Assembly: GCA_016748015.1 (NCBI GenBank)
Contig: JAAOMT010000647.1
Span: 4,880-68,879, forward strand
DNA from: Geosiphon pyriformis
Taxonomy: Eukaryota; Glomeromycota; Glomeromycetes; Archaeosporales; Geosiphonaceae
DNA length: 64,000 nt
Direction of reading: 5' to 3'
Of this stretch, positions 22,886 through 34,716 are shown piece after piece. The position numbers and the translations under genes were made by a program. The notes below the pieces were generated by a model. That model saw nothing but the letters and a program-made list of their open reading frames with translations, was not told the origin of the DNA and did not search any database. Every line of letters starts with the position of its first letter. Within the stretch, counting starts at the first letter, position 1.

Positions 22886-25800
22886 CAATATATTAACTAT
22901 AAAAAAAAAATAAAAGATTAACTCCAAATTTTTAAAATAAAACCAAACATTTGTAAGTCAGAAGAGATTGATATCATTAATTTCTACATACTAGCCAAAA
23001 ACCACAAACACATCAAGATTCCAATATACAACACAATTAAAACTTCATAAAAATCCCAAGTAGAACTATTATTGAATATTTAAACATTGAAATTAAGAGT
23101 TAATTACCAACAATCATTCTAGATTTTCTATAACTTTGAGGATATGTGGATATTATATCACAAACAATTTATAAATGAAAAAAATGTTATTTTTTACAAC
23201 CAAAACAGTTAGAGCAAATAAACTTAAAGAATTTAAACTCATTTCAATATATATAATTCAAGATGCTATTTAAAAATTTTACTAATATCTTTGTTAGTAA
23301 AAACAAATTTAGTAGAATTAATATCATTCAATATTAAATTAAAACTAGAGATATAAGCCAATTAAACAAAAAGCATACAAAGTACCACTTATTAACCATA
23401 AGATTATCCAACAAGAAATCAACTAAATATTGGACAACAGATTAATTTAACTATTAATAAGTCTATGATTATTACTAATAGTACTCATCTGAAAAAAAAT
23501 AGAAAAATCTGCTTTTGTGTAAATTTTATAAAGCTTAACAATATAATTTATGAAGACAATTATTCAACTTTATAAATCTAAAAACTATTTAATGCTTTTA
23601 AAAAGAAAAAATAATTCTCAATATTGGATTTAGATAGTGGTTATTAGCAAATAATCATAAATTTAATTGACAAAAAGAAGACAGTATTTACTATTAGAAA
23701 AGAGAATTTTGAATTTAATGTTATGTTATTTAGCTTAATTATTGCTTCAGCTATTTTTCAATGGCTTATAGAAATTGTCTATACCAAATTACTATAAAAA
23801 TTAGTGATAGTTTATTTAAATAACACCAATATGTTCTTAAAAACATTTGATAATTATTTCTATTATTTTTAATAAATGTTTAAAAAATTAAGATAAGCAA
23901 AAATAAAATTAAATATTATTAAGTATTTTTTTGGAAAAACTAAATTCAAATTTTTGAAATATGTTGTAAACAAAGATACATAAAAACAAATCCAAACAAA
24001 ATTAAGATAATTAAGAACTTTTTAGTATCAACAAATTTTACAGAATTAAAAGCATTCTGAGATTTGTTAAATATTATTGTTATTTTATTCAAAACTTCTT
24101 TAAATTAGCTCAACTACTTTATCAGTTCTAAGCAAAAAATGTTAAATATAAATGAACTGAAATTTAACAAGAAGTTTTTAATATCTTAAGAAGAAAGCTT
24201 ATTCAAACTCTAGTATTGATATATTTAGATTATAACAAGTTATTTATCATTACTACCAATATATTTAATTAAATATTAGAAGCTGTATTGTTATAAAAAA
24301 GAGCTGATAAATAAGAACATCCAGTAATATATGCCAGCTAAAGTTCAGCTAAAAAGAATTATAAAACTTTAGCATTGAAACATTTAGTTATTTATTAGAC
24401 TGATATTAAATAAAAAAAATACTTGAATTAGAAATTTGATGTATATACTAATCACAAAAAATTGACATCAATTTAAAAACAAAAATTTGAAAACAATTGC
24501 CATATAAAATAGAAAATAGAACTATTATTATTTAATTATACTGTATATTATAAAAATGAAAATATTAATGGCTTGTTATAAATGAGATAAATTTAATTAT
24601 TCTAATCCAAAAATATAACAAAAGATGAATACACAAAAATATTAACAACTCTAATATTATATTAATATTCAACAATTCAAAGAAAAATTATTTCAAAAAT
24701 AACAAAACAACATAAAACAACAATCAAAATATTTTATTATTTACCAAAATATACTATATTAAAAAAATAGAAAATATCCAGACCAGTCACTCAAAGTAAT
24801 TACAAAACCAGAGAAAAAAACAATACTGTTTAACATGTACTCAAATTTAACAGCAGAACATTTTTATAAAGAAACAGTCATAGAAAGAATCAGAAAAAAA
24901 TACTACTAATTATCTATGTATTTAGACATTATCTAATATGTTTAAAATTGTGATGTTTGTCAAAAAAAAGGAACAAGACTCAGTAAACCACTAAGACCAA
25001 TCAAAATAGAACAATCATTTAATTAAATTAAAATTAACTTAGTTAGACTATTAATAATAACCAGTAAAAATAATTAATATATAGTAATAACCATGAATTA
25101 TTTTACAAAATGACCAGAAATAAAAACAATTTAAAGAGCAAATACAAAATTCATAGCCAAATTTATACACCAAAATTTAATTTGTTAATATGAATATCTA
25201 AAAAAAATTGTTATTAGACCAAAAAACTTACTTTGTAAACAAAACATTAACAGAATTAAGTTAAAAATTTGAAATTAAGAAACCATTATTATCATCATAT
25301 TATCCATAAACAAATGACTTAGTTGAAAGATTTAATAGAACATTGTATGAACTAATAATTAAAATAAACTAAAAAAACCAGGATAAATAGAATTTGTTTA
25401 TTCTATTAATATTATTTACTTATTGAACAATAAAGCAAAATACAATACAAGCAATACTATTTAAATTAGTCTATAGTAGAACAACAAAATTACAAGTTAA
25501 GATAAATATTAATACATATTTAACAAAATCAATAACAGAAGTCAATTTTTAAAGAATATTGTTAAAAAAAACATATAACTTAATAAAAACTTTAGAAAAT
25601 AAAAAGTAAAGAACAACTGATAATATATAAAAGTTACAAACAAAACAAAAAAAATGACATAATAACCAATTATCAGATAAATCAGTCAAATTTAAGATTA
25701 GAAACAAAGTACTTTTATATTATACCAAAATAAAAAAACAATAGAATAAAAAATTTGATTCTAAATAAGACAAACTATTTTACATTGAAAAAATTCTAGA

Positions 25801-26707
25801 AAATTAAGCTTATAAATTAAGATAGAACAACAAAATTTTAGCTAAATCAGTATATAAAAATTGGCTAAAATCATTTTACAATATAGTATTATTATTTACC
25901 AGTAATATTCTATAATTAGAAGTATAATAAATACTAATTCAACCAAATAATATTTCATGAAATCTAAAACCAATTATAATTATTAACACAAACATATTAA
26001 CTTGATTTATTAAAACAATATATAAAAAATTAATACATATAACAAAAATAACTAAAAAATAAAAATTACAAACAATATCTATTTTTTAGTCTAACAATTA
26101 TTTTAACTTATCAAACATCAAAAATTAAACATAGAAATTACAATCAATTAACAAATTATTCAATACAAAGATACAAAAAAAAAACCAAAATTCCAATATA
26201 TAGTATATATAAGACCAAAAAACATAATAAATAACATAATAACAAAAGTAAAATTGTTAATAGAAACACCAAAAACAACAATACTATACAGGAAGTTAAC
26301 AAAAAAAAATTGAAAATGGTAAACACAACAATTTTCAAGAAACTTTTGTTATTACCACTTGGAACAAAAACTTTATATTTAAAACTTGTATACAGATAAA
26401 ACAAGATAAATATTTGACATAATAATATTACAACAAATAAAACAATTTGTAAGAAAAAATAATCTACTCATATAGATATAAACAATATACAGATTATAAG
26501 CAAAATTCCAAAACTGTTCAAAAATACTATTATACTTGACCATAAATACAGTAATCATTAAACAATTGAGAAAAATCACAAATGCCCAATTTAAAGAATT
26601 ACAGACTAAAATTGTTCAAGTAATTTTTAAAAAAAAAGTTATAGAACTAATTTAAAAGAGAGATTTAAGAAATTTTAATAAAGCTCAATATTAAAAGGAG
26701 AGAATAA
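22886..26707 (+). mobile_element. Second family A gypsy copy, 5'-truncated, strongly decayed
   Basis: The sequence aligns with 4995-9368 of the first family A element (RT, RNase H, integrase, ORF3, purine tract) and then continues into a 3' LTR at 26708. Gag and the 5' LTR are missing; the homology begins abruptly near 22886. RT remnants lie near 23500-23560, integrase near 24930-25500. Stops are very dense at Trp and Gln positions. It lacks the about 520-bp integrase duplication seen in the first copy, showing the duplication is not ancestral. Confidence 0.75.
26131..26690 (+). pseudogene. ORF3 of the second family A copy
   Basis: This aligns with 8791-9348 and keeps the same reading frame from start to end despite heavy base changes; the start ATG has become ATA. 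Matching blocks are CYYHLEQKLYI..LYTDK, QTIYRL..KFQN and QFKELQTKIVQVIFKKKVIEL. Keeping the frame while stops accumulate fits a protein that was coding when the element was active and then decayed by base substitution. Confidence 0.6.
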
Positions 26708-27068
26708 TATTATTTATAAAAATTAAAAACTATAATAATAAGTAAGATAGCCAATTAAAAATAGATATAGTAAAAAAAAAATTTCAGAATTCTAAAATTT
26801 CTGTTAAAAAAATTGAAAAATTTCAAGGAATCTCATATAACATGAATTATGTATATATAGCAAAAGTGTTAAAAGCAGAAAAAATATTTAATTAAGTTCA
26901 AAATAAAAATATTCTTTCTTTTAAAAGATAGTTTTTTATAATTTGAAATGGAATTATATTTATATCAATAAAACATATATTATTATCTAAATTCATATTA
27001 TTATCACTTAATTAAGAATATTAATTACTTCTTTATTATTAACAACTCATGTTAATAAACTCTAATAC
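26708..27068 (+). repeat. 3' LTR of second family A copy, left part
   Basis: It starts TATTATTTATAA (TGTTACTTATAA in the fresher copy) after a purine tract. It is cut at TTAA (27069-27072) by the insertion 27073-33326 and resumes at 33327/33331. Both parts together give about 780 bp, the length of the intact LTR at 9369-10155. Confidence 0.8.
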
Positions 27069-28389
27069 TTAATTCACAGATTGGATATCACCTGGTTCAA
27101 ATGATTAACAAATGATAATTAAATTTAGTGGTTATACTTATTATAGTTTTTTCTTTGTTTTTAAATGTTTTGTTTTTCTTAATATTTATTATAATATGGC
27201 TCAAAGTCAACAATACACTGTAAATCTCCTTGACAAAGGTCTTATTATTTCTAAAACACATTATGGTTTGTTTACTCGGAATTGGTAAATTCATAAACAA
27301 TTTAAAAATGAGGTTTTACTATACCTTATTAACTATATATGCATATTGGTTTTAAACTAAACAAACAACAGTTTATAATAACAATAGTAAAACAAACTAA
27401 TTGTCAGAAACCTGGCTTTATTTGTACTAGTAGTTCAGAATTTAGTAATATTGAAAACTTATCTTTAATTACAATTAATACTTTGTATTAAAGTAATATT
27501 TGGTATTAAAACAGAATATTCGGGTCTTTCAATTCTTAGTTTCAATAATAAAGCTCTTGTTCAGAAATTAACAAAAAATATTTCATTTGTATCATTGTTT
27601 TTGAAAGTTGACAAATATACAATTGTTATTAATTTAATTGGATGTTTATCTTTCAAAAATTACTATGATGCAAGAACAAGATATATCTCAACAATAATGA
27701 CAAAAATAAGTGAATAACAATAACTCATTGTACAAAAAATTAACAAGTCTACTTGTTATTTACATATATATCAAACTGAAACATGTATTAAATCAATTAA
27801 AGGCAAAACACTCAATAACATTTAGAAAAAATTAGAAATTCTTACCAAATATGATAGAGAAACCCTTTTTGGTATTAAACATCTTGATACACAATCTTTA
27901 TTCTAATCAATGAATTATAAAAAATCATTTGTATATACACTAAATAAATAGAATAATAAAAATATACTAAAACACGTTTTTAATAAGCAGATCAAGACAA
28001 GAAAAATCCCTATGCAAATGTTAGATTAAATGGCTTTGTTTTGTGAATAGTATAATCAAAAGAGCAATATTGTTCAATTTTTAAAAATATCGAAAAAAAT
28101 TTACCTGCCAGATTATACTATATCAAAAAAAAATTATCTATTTGACAAGCCATGTTTCGAAATTGTGGATGTTATAAAATTACTTCATATAATAAAAAAA
28201 TAGCAAATATAGAATTTTGGACTAAATCAAACACATCTAATTATGATAAAAATATTTTAGAAACATTATATAATACTGGTCTTTTATGTGTAATATTATC
28301 TGAATTAATAATTGTTAACAATTCAAAAGAAGTAGTTACTTTTTAAAAGAGTTTTAGATTAATTTACAAATCTAATATTGATGGAGCAT

Positions 28390-29263
28390 TGTTACAAATG
28401 ATTATTTGAGGTCTCAAATTAAATAATAAACTCGTAACTTGGTACTCAATTGATATATTGATAATATTAATAATATGAAGATTTATCAATCTGAAGGTTT
28501 TGATTGAAGTTCTTTGTATAATGGACAGAGATTTGGTAAGAATGGTAGTCATTTTCTGGAATTGCAATTCTTGCCCAATTTTTTTCTCAGCTTGGTGGCT
28601 GGATTTATTTTGGCAGTTGTGCTCTTCTGGTAAGCTATCTGTTAATATATATATAATTTTACCTTTATTTCTGGGTCTTTTACCAGGCTATTTTTGATGT
28701 TAATAATTCAGTGCTTAATTCTTAATCAATTAGTAAACACAACAAAATAAAGAAAAAAAAAATAAAAAGAAATAAAGAAAAAATAAAGAAAATAAGCCAA
28801 TACAATTGCAAATTAGTATTCCATTAATAGCCATAATTAAGAGCTATTGTTCCAGTATGATTAAGTATCAATTACTATCAATATAAAGTGTTGATAATAG
28901 AAAGTAGATTGAGAATAATGAATAATTATTTATTAATATTTGTGATTTAGAAGATTGCTTAGATCAAATCTAAACTGAGAGGTTTGTCTTTTCTGTTTCT
29001 AATGCTACTGTTATATATACATATTTAAAATTCTTCAATTCCTCAATTTTTTATGTCAGGAATTCTGGAATTTCTGGAATCTTGCAATTTCTTTGAGAAA
29101 AATCCTGGAATTCTGTAATTCTGTAATTTTTTATACAAGAATTCTAAAATTCCTGAAATTTTGCAATTCCTCTAAGAAGAATCCTGGAATTTCACATTTA
29201 CTATGTCTACTTCTAATTGGCTAATTTATATGCTAATATACTTTCTATATTCTATAAGTAACA
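28390..29263 (-). repeat. Solo LTR of family A inside the TTAA transposon
   Basis: On the plus strand it starts TGTTACAAATGATTATTTG and ends ATAAGTAACA, the reverse complement of the family A LTR. GCAT lies directly on both sides (28386-28389 and 29264-29267), a 4-bp target duplication. No internal sequence follows, so it is a solo LTR left by recombination between two LTRs. The TTAA-transposon gene continues on either side. Confidence 0.85.
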
Positions 29264-29752
29264 GCATATGGTAAGATTAGAATTTTGTCTATTATTGTAG
29301 AAAAGTTTCCTTATTTAGTATTAAACCAATAGCTTAAGATAAAAAATCAAGATTTTTATAATATATTATATTCTAATATTTACTATAAAATTAGATTGAA
29401 TCAGATACAATAAATGCTACAAGAAAACATGCAAGATTATATGATTCTAAATTACCTCTTTTTAAGAAACCAAAGTGTATTTGCCAAAAAATATCTGAAA
29501 TCAAAAAATTGCAATTTATTGAATTTTTTTAGACAAAAATAATATTACTATGAGTTCTTACAAAGTAGATTCAAAATCAAATTTGTCTGTCTTGTATATA
29601 AAAGACCAAAAAAAAGCTTTGTAAGAAAAATTTTCTAAAACTTACTCAAATAGAATAAAAAAAACTTCATTTATGAGATGATTGGCTAATAATACATACA
29701 TTTGTTATTATGAAGATCTGGGTGACTTGTGTCAAATATGCAATAATTATGG

Positions 29753-30718
29753 TATTACAGATGATTATTTGGGGTCTCAAATCAAATAACAAACTCATAA
29801 CTTGGTGCTCAATAGCTGATATGGTTGGTAATTTCTGAAGGTGTTTTAATCTGAAGGTTTTAGTTAAGTTCTTTGTATAATGGACAGAAATTCAATAGTT
29901 GTTTTATCAATAGTCTCTCAGAATCACAATTCTATCAATTTTTTTCTCAGCTTGGTGGCCAGCAATTCTCTGATAAGCAATCCATAATTTTTATGCATTC
30001 TATCCACTTGCAGAAGTCTTTTATCAGACAATTCTTGACATTAATAACTCAGCACTTAATCCTTAATCAATTAATAAACAACAAAAAAAAATAAAATAAA
30101 GAAAAATAAAAGAAAATAAAATAAGAAATAAGTGTCCTGTCAATAACCATAATCAAGAGCTATTGTATTAGCAGGTTAAGTAGTAGATAATAACATGGAT
30201 TTAAGGAATTGAAGAGATATTTTATTTATATAATTTCATTTTGGTTAATAGCAACTATCCTTGAAATGAAGGTTAATAAATAAAGCAGAAAGGAGATTGT
30301 TTTAAATTAATAAAACTCTTTTGAATTTACCAGAAATTCTTTGTTGGCTTCATTGAATTCACCAGAAATTTTTTGTTGGCTGTTTTTCTAACTTTTACAA
30401 CTATTTGCTTTTATACATTCTTTTGGTTTTACAGAATTGCTTTTAATTGTTTTATTATTGTTAGCTATTGCTTTGCTATTTTGGTTATTGCTTTATTTTT
30501 CTACATTATTGCTAGTTATACTATGTTATAATATGTTATCCTATATTATTGCTAGTTATTCTATATTATAATACATTATTCTGTGTTATTCTGCATTATA
30601 ATACATTATTCTATATTATAATGTATTATTCAATATTATTGTGCATTATTCTGTGTCTTTTCATGTTTCATTATGTTTTTTTTTCTTTCTTTGATAGGCT
30701 TTCTTTTTTCAAGTAACA
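29753..30718 (-). repeat. Second solo LTR (family A variant with TATTATTCTG repeats)
   Basis: It starts TATTACAGATGATTATTTG and ends AAGTAACA. The left half matches the family A LTR, while the right half (30340-30690) holds a loose tandem series of TATTATTCTG/TATTATAATA units shared with 34200-34500, 38920-39200 and, reversed, 42290-42570. The flanking four bases are ATGG and ACAG; both can come from ACGG by one C to T or G to A change each. It splits the transposase frame after LCQICNNYG. Confidence 0.75.
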
Positions 30719-33326
30719 ACAGTTATAAAGCATTCTTTGATTTAAAAAAACTGGTGCACAGAATCTTTACCAAGAAGGAAATCAAAGTTAGTATATATTG
30801 TATTTTATAATTAATACTATTTACTTACCTAAATTTTTAGGATAATGTCTTGTTACATATCAAAAAGCTATACCAACATATAAAATAAACTTATGAAAAT
30901 GAATTGACAATTAATGCTAATAGTACAATATCACATGATAATTATATTAATTATTGCTTGTTATATGTCTTTGTAGAATATGATAAATTACATTTTTTAT
31001 GTTGTCAAGGGTGTCAAGAACATTTTGAATTGTTTAAATTCATAAAATTTTATGTCAGCTCAAATGAATTTTCACAGTATGCAAAAATTAGAGATAGACT
31101 TTAATATTTTCTTACACATTAAGGAAGAAAAGCTTATCTAAATACACAATTCAAAGCTGCATTAAATCAGTTGGATGAAGATGGTGCTATAATCATAGCA
31201 GATTATAAAATATGAGTATTATCTCAATCAGCCAGGGAAACCAAAAAAGCATTTTTTGGCAAATAAGAATGGAACTTACATACAATTCTTGTGTTTATAA
31301 AAAAGTCTGATGAAAATAAATTGTTTGTTAGAGCTTATGACCACTGAAGTATAGATACCAAGCAAGATGCTTGGTTTACAGCTTTATTATTTAAAGCTGT
31401 ATTTGAAACAATACAAAAAAAACCAAAATGAATTTGCATACTTTCTGATAATGATTTTCATTATTACAATTCCCAGCTTATAACTATCATAAATCATTGG
31501 TTTAAATAGTATAATATCCGAGTGTTAGATTGGCAGTTTCTCAAACCAGGTGAAGCAAAGACTATAATAGATTTATATTATGTCTCAATAAGTAAATATA
31601 AGCTAGATTATATTATTTTTTTACTCACACTAATTTATTCAGATTGCCCATACAATTAAATAATATGTATGAATTAGATTTGATATTGCAGAGAGTAATA
31701 ACATCATAAAAGCCAATCAAAACCTTGCTGGCACTTTTTTTGCAAATATAAAACCAGATTGTGGTCAAATAAAAGTGGAAAATGAGAAAAAAAAAGCACT
31801 TGTAAAAATTATACTAGGAATTTTCAAGTATTATTATTGAAAATGGCCTACTAAGGGATCGCTAATGAGTTATATTTGCACATAGCCACTTCTATATATT
31901 GGTAATTAGAAGAATTATTTACTAACAACTATAGCAAATTTATGTAATACAGAGATTGTTAGACTGAAACCTTTTTTTTCAAAGCATACTGAAAATCTTA
32001 TTGATTAGGAGATGCAAATACCATGAATGTTAGATAGATCTAATCTGAAAGTTATTTGTAGCAACAATAATGTAAATAATACCAATATTACCTTTAAATT
32101 TAATTAGAAGATACTCAAAAAGCAGATGATATTGGAAATTAATCAATGATAAAATTAACTATTGGAGAGGCCAAAAAAAATCATGAAGTTAATGTGTCTT
32201 TTTGAATTGATTCTAAATAAAATAATAAGATTGTTTGATATTAATCTCATATTTGTAAAATATAAATTAAGATGCTGCTGCTTTTAGCCTGAGGTAAATC
32301 TTTTCATTGTGTTTACAAAGTCTTATATAAAATTTTAATCAAAAGAATTATAGCCTGATCAATCAAAAATACCCACTACTAAAAAGATGGGCACTAAAAC
32401 ATAATCAAAAAATAAGTGGAAAGAAAAAGGGAAAACATATGTCAAAAAATAAATATATTGTTGTAAAGTTTTTTTATAAACAAAAATTCAAATCCTCAAG
32501 ATTACATGTCAGCAAAAAAAATGCAAGTTAAATTTATGAAATTTGTAGAATCAGAAGAGATTGTACAAAAAAACATTCCAAAAGTAAATATGATCCAAAA
32601 TTGGATTGAGAGGTTTTTTCGTGCTTTTAAAGATACTGCAAATAAACAAGCATAACAAATATTAGAAATTGGTAAAGCTGAAAGTTTTTCAGGAGATATG
32701 ATAGTTATAGAAAATAAATAATAAGGAAAACCACCTGCAAAATTGATATCATTCTCACTATGTTTCAGTTTTTTTATTTTTGGCCATATTGTTCTCATAA
32801 AAAAACTGTTGAACATACCAATTAAGATAATAAAACAATAAATGGAGGTGTGATTAATCACTTTTCTATGTAAGTTTGACAAACAACTACCAAGTTATAA
32901 CAGAAAAACACTTCAATTAACTCTAGTTTGCTTAACAGAAAAGAATGTGTGAGTGTAATGAAACCAATAAAGTGTGCTATGATTATAAGATTTTTGTAAA
33001 CTTTTACACTTTTTTCAAAAAAAGGCATATTACTGACTGTAAAAATTTTGAATTGTTGAATGCTAATAATTTTTACTATATAAATGGAAACAAAAATGCT
33101 GGTTTTCTACATAGCAAAAGCTGTAAAAAAAAGCAAAATTGTTACTATTTTGTAAATGTGTCTTTATTTATCATTTTTGCAGAGACCTATATATTTGTAT
33201 TACTAATTGTTTTGATTAATGCAGTAGTTGCTAATAGCATAAAAAACCAGTGTTTGGTGTCTCTAATAGTAGATCTGCATAAAATTTTACTATGTATTAC
33301 ACACCTGATTATAACCAATCTGTGAA

Positions 33327-33407
33327 TTAACTATACTGAAACAATAGTTCTTAATTATGGCTATTAAAAAGATACTAATTTCTTATTTTCTTTTCATCTT
33401 TTATTTT

Positions 33408-33439
<32 letters not shown>

Positions 33440-33741
33440 TGTTATTTACTAATTAATTAAAAAAATTAAGTACTAAATATTTGATGTCAAAAATAGTTTG
33501 GTAAAAAACCCAGAAACAAGGGTAAAAATTTAAAAATAGCTTATTAAAAAGACATAACTATTAAAATAAACCAGCCATTATACTGGAAAAAAAATTCACA
33601 GAAAAAATTATCAATTAAATTTTTGTTCATTATACAAAAAACTCAACCAAAACTTTTAAAAATTATTAACATTTTTAACTATTAAGCATCAAGTTATGAG
33701 TTTGTTATTTGTTTCAATATTCCAAATAATTCTCTATAATA
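33327..33741 (+). repeat. 3' LTR of second family A copy, right part
   Basis: This continues the LTR from 27068 after the TTAA transposon. It matches 9690-10155 (CTATACTGAAACAATAG... to CCAAATAATTC) and ends TATAATA, a mutated TGTAACA. Confidence 0.8.
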
Positions 33742-34523
33742 TTAAACTAGTTAAGTATAATTGCTAGAATCTAACAATGTCTTTTTGTTCTTTTGGCAAG
33801 CTAATAAAATAATGTTAATATCTAATTTTAAGAAAAACGTTTCTTTTTTATTAGATTATTATAAAGTATATTTTCAAACAGTCAATTTTACAATGTTGTT
33901 GTTTTACAAAAAAATAAAATAAAAAATAAAAAATAAAAAATAAAAATAAAATAAAGAAGAAAAATTAATATTATTAATTGCTATGATTAAGAATAATTGG
34001 TTCAAGTTATTAAAGTTTTACTGCAATTATGCTAAGAGCATCTAATTAAAAACTAAGATAAAAAAAGTAATTAATTTAGTTAAAATATGTAAATTTGAGA
34101 ATTAGATATAAGTGATTTGATTTTGACTATTTTTTTTATTTAAAATAATATAAATATAAGATATAAATAAGATTAATATATAAAAAAAATAGAAAAAAAT
34201 TTGTTCTTGTCTATTTGTCTTTTTATATTTTTTAAAACTATTTGTTTTTATATATATTTTTTAGTTTTACAAGATTGCTTTTGATCATCTTGTTATTGTT
34301 AACTACTGTTTATTATTTCTGTTATTGTTTTGTTCTTTTATATTATTACTAATTATTCTAAGTTTTGACTAATTATTTTATATTATATTATATTATTATG
34401 TTTTTGTATTATGTTATTTTGAATTATTACATATTTTTCTGTGTTTTTTTATGTTATTATGTTTTTTTTATGTTATTATGTTTTTTTTATAACTTCAAAT
34501 TGGTCTTTTTTACTTGAATAATA
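33742..34523 (-). repeat. Partial LTR of family A variant, reversed
   Basis: It aligns with 38390-39241 on the same strand (blocks GGCAAGCTAATAA, TATTATAAAG, AAACAGT, and the TATTATT-type repeats near 34350-34490). The first about 230 bp of that LTR are missing. It ends ATAATA, a mutated GTAACA, directly beside the family B LTR fragment. Confidence 0.6.
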
Positions 34524-34716
34524 TTAATTTGTACAATAGAAATTAAGATAATTAAATTACACAATACTCTAAACCATATAATATTTAAAAATTTGCTGAA
34601 ATTTGTAAAAATTTACCAAAATAGTTAATAGTTTGTAGAAATAATTTGTAATTTATTAAAATAGATCTTTAATTTATTGTAATTATAGCAAAGAAAAAAG
34701 TTCAAATTTATAAACT
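34524..34716 (+). repeat. Family B LTR, left fragment (split by LINE)
   Basis: It matches the family B LTR interior (AATTTGTACA..., AAATTTGCTGAAATTTGTA..., GCAAAG..AAGTTCAAATTTATA). It is interrupted at ATAAACT by the LINE 34717-37002 and resumes at 37010 with AGTATTATAACAAGTTATATAA. The first about 170 bp of the LTR are absent. Confidence 0.75.

Larger units (their letters stand above)
27196..32900 (+). pseudogene. DDE-like transposase gene of the TTAA transposon, broken
   Basis: Fragments in plus orientation form one gene once the two solo LTRs are set aside. It starts near ATG 27196 (MAQSQQYTVNLLDKG). A Cys-bearing block (LCQICNNYG, 29730-29752) is cut by the second solo LTR and resumes at about 30719. 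A probable intron with GT..AG ends lies at 30787-30840. The core shows ADYKI (31199), QSARETKKAFFGK (31230), YDH.SIDTKQDAWFTALLF (31335), CILSDNDFHYYN (31437) and KPGEAKTI (31545), consistent with an RNase H-like catalytic fold with acidic residues in DYK and SDN. A C-terminal block is MIQNWIERFFRAFKDT (32590-32640). Many stops. I recall similar proteins as abundant in Rhizophagus but cannot name a superfamily. Confidence 0.65.
27073..33326 (+). mobile_element. TTAA-flanked TIR DNA transposon, carrying two solo LTRs
   Basis: The ends are TTCACAGATTGGATAT (27073-27088) and its inverted partner at 33311-33326 (15 of 16 bases match). TTAA lies on both sides (27069-27072, 33327-33330). Removing the element and one TTAA restores the family A LTR exactly as at 9690-9710 (ATACTTAAC then ATA). 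That is direct evidence for insertion with a 4-bp TTAA duplication. The element carries one decayed transposase-like gene and is itself interrupted by two minus-strand solo LTRs (28390-29263, 29753-30718); without them it is about 4.4 kb. TTAA duplications are known for piggyBac and Kolobok superfamilies, but I see neither signature, so the superfamily is open. Confidence 0.85.

Noticed and set aside
32502-32882. 126-codon minus-strand frame
   Set aside because: It is antisense to the transposase C-terminal region (MIQNWIERFFRAFKDT block).
32945-33325. 126-codon plus-strand frame with many Cys, just inside the right TIR
   Set aside because: It lies past the transposase C-terminal block, shows no homology or Cys spacing that I recognise, and runs into the terminal repeat. 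It is probably non-coding, or at most an unproven second gene of the transposon.
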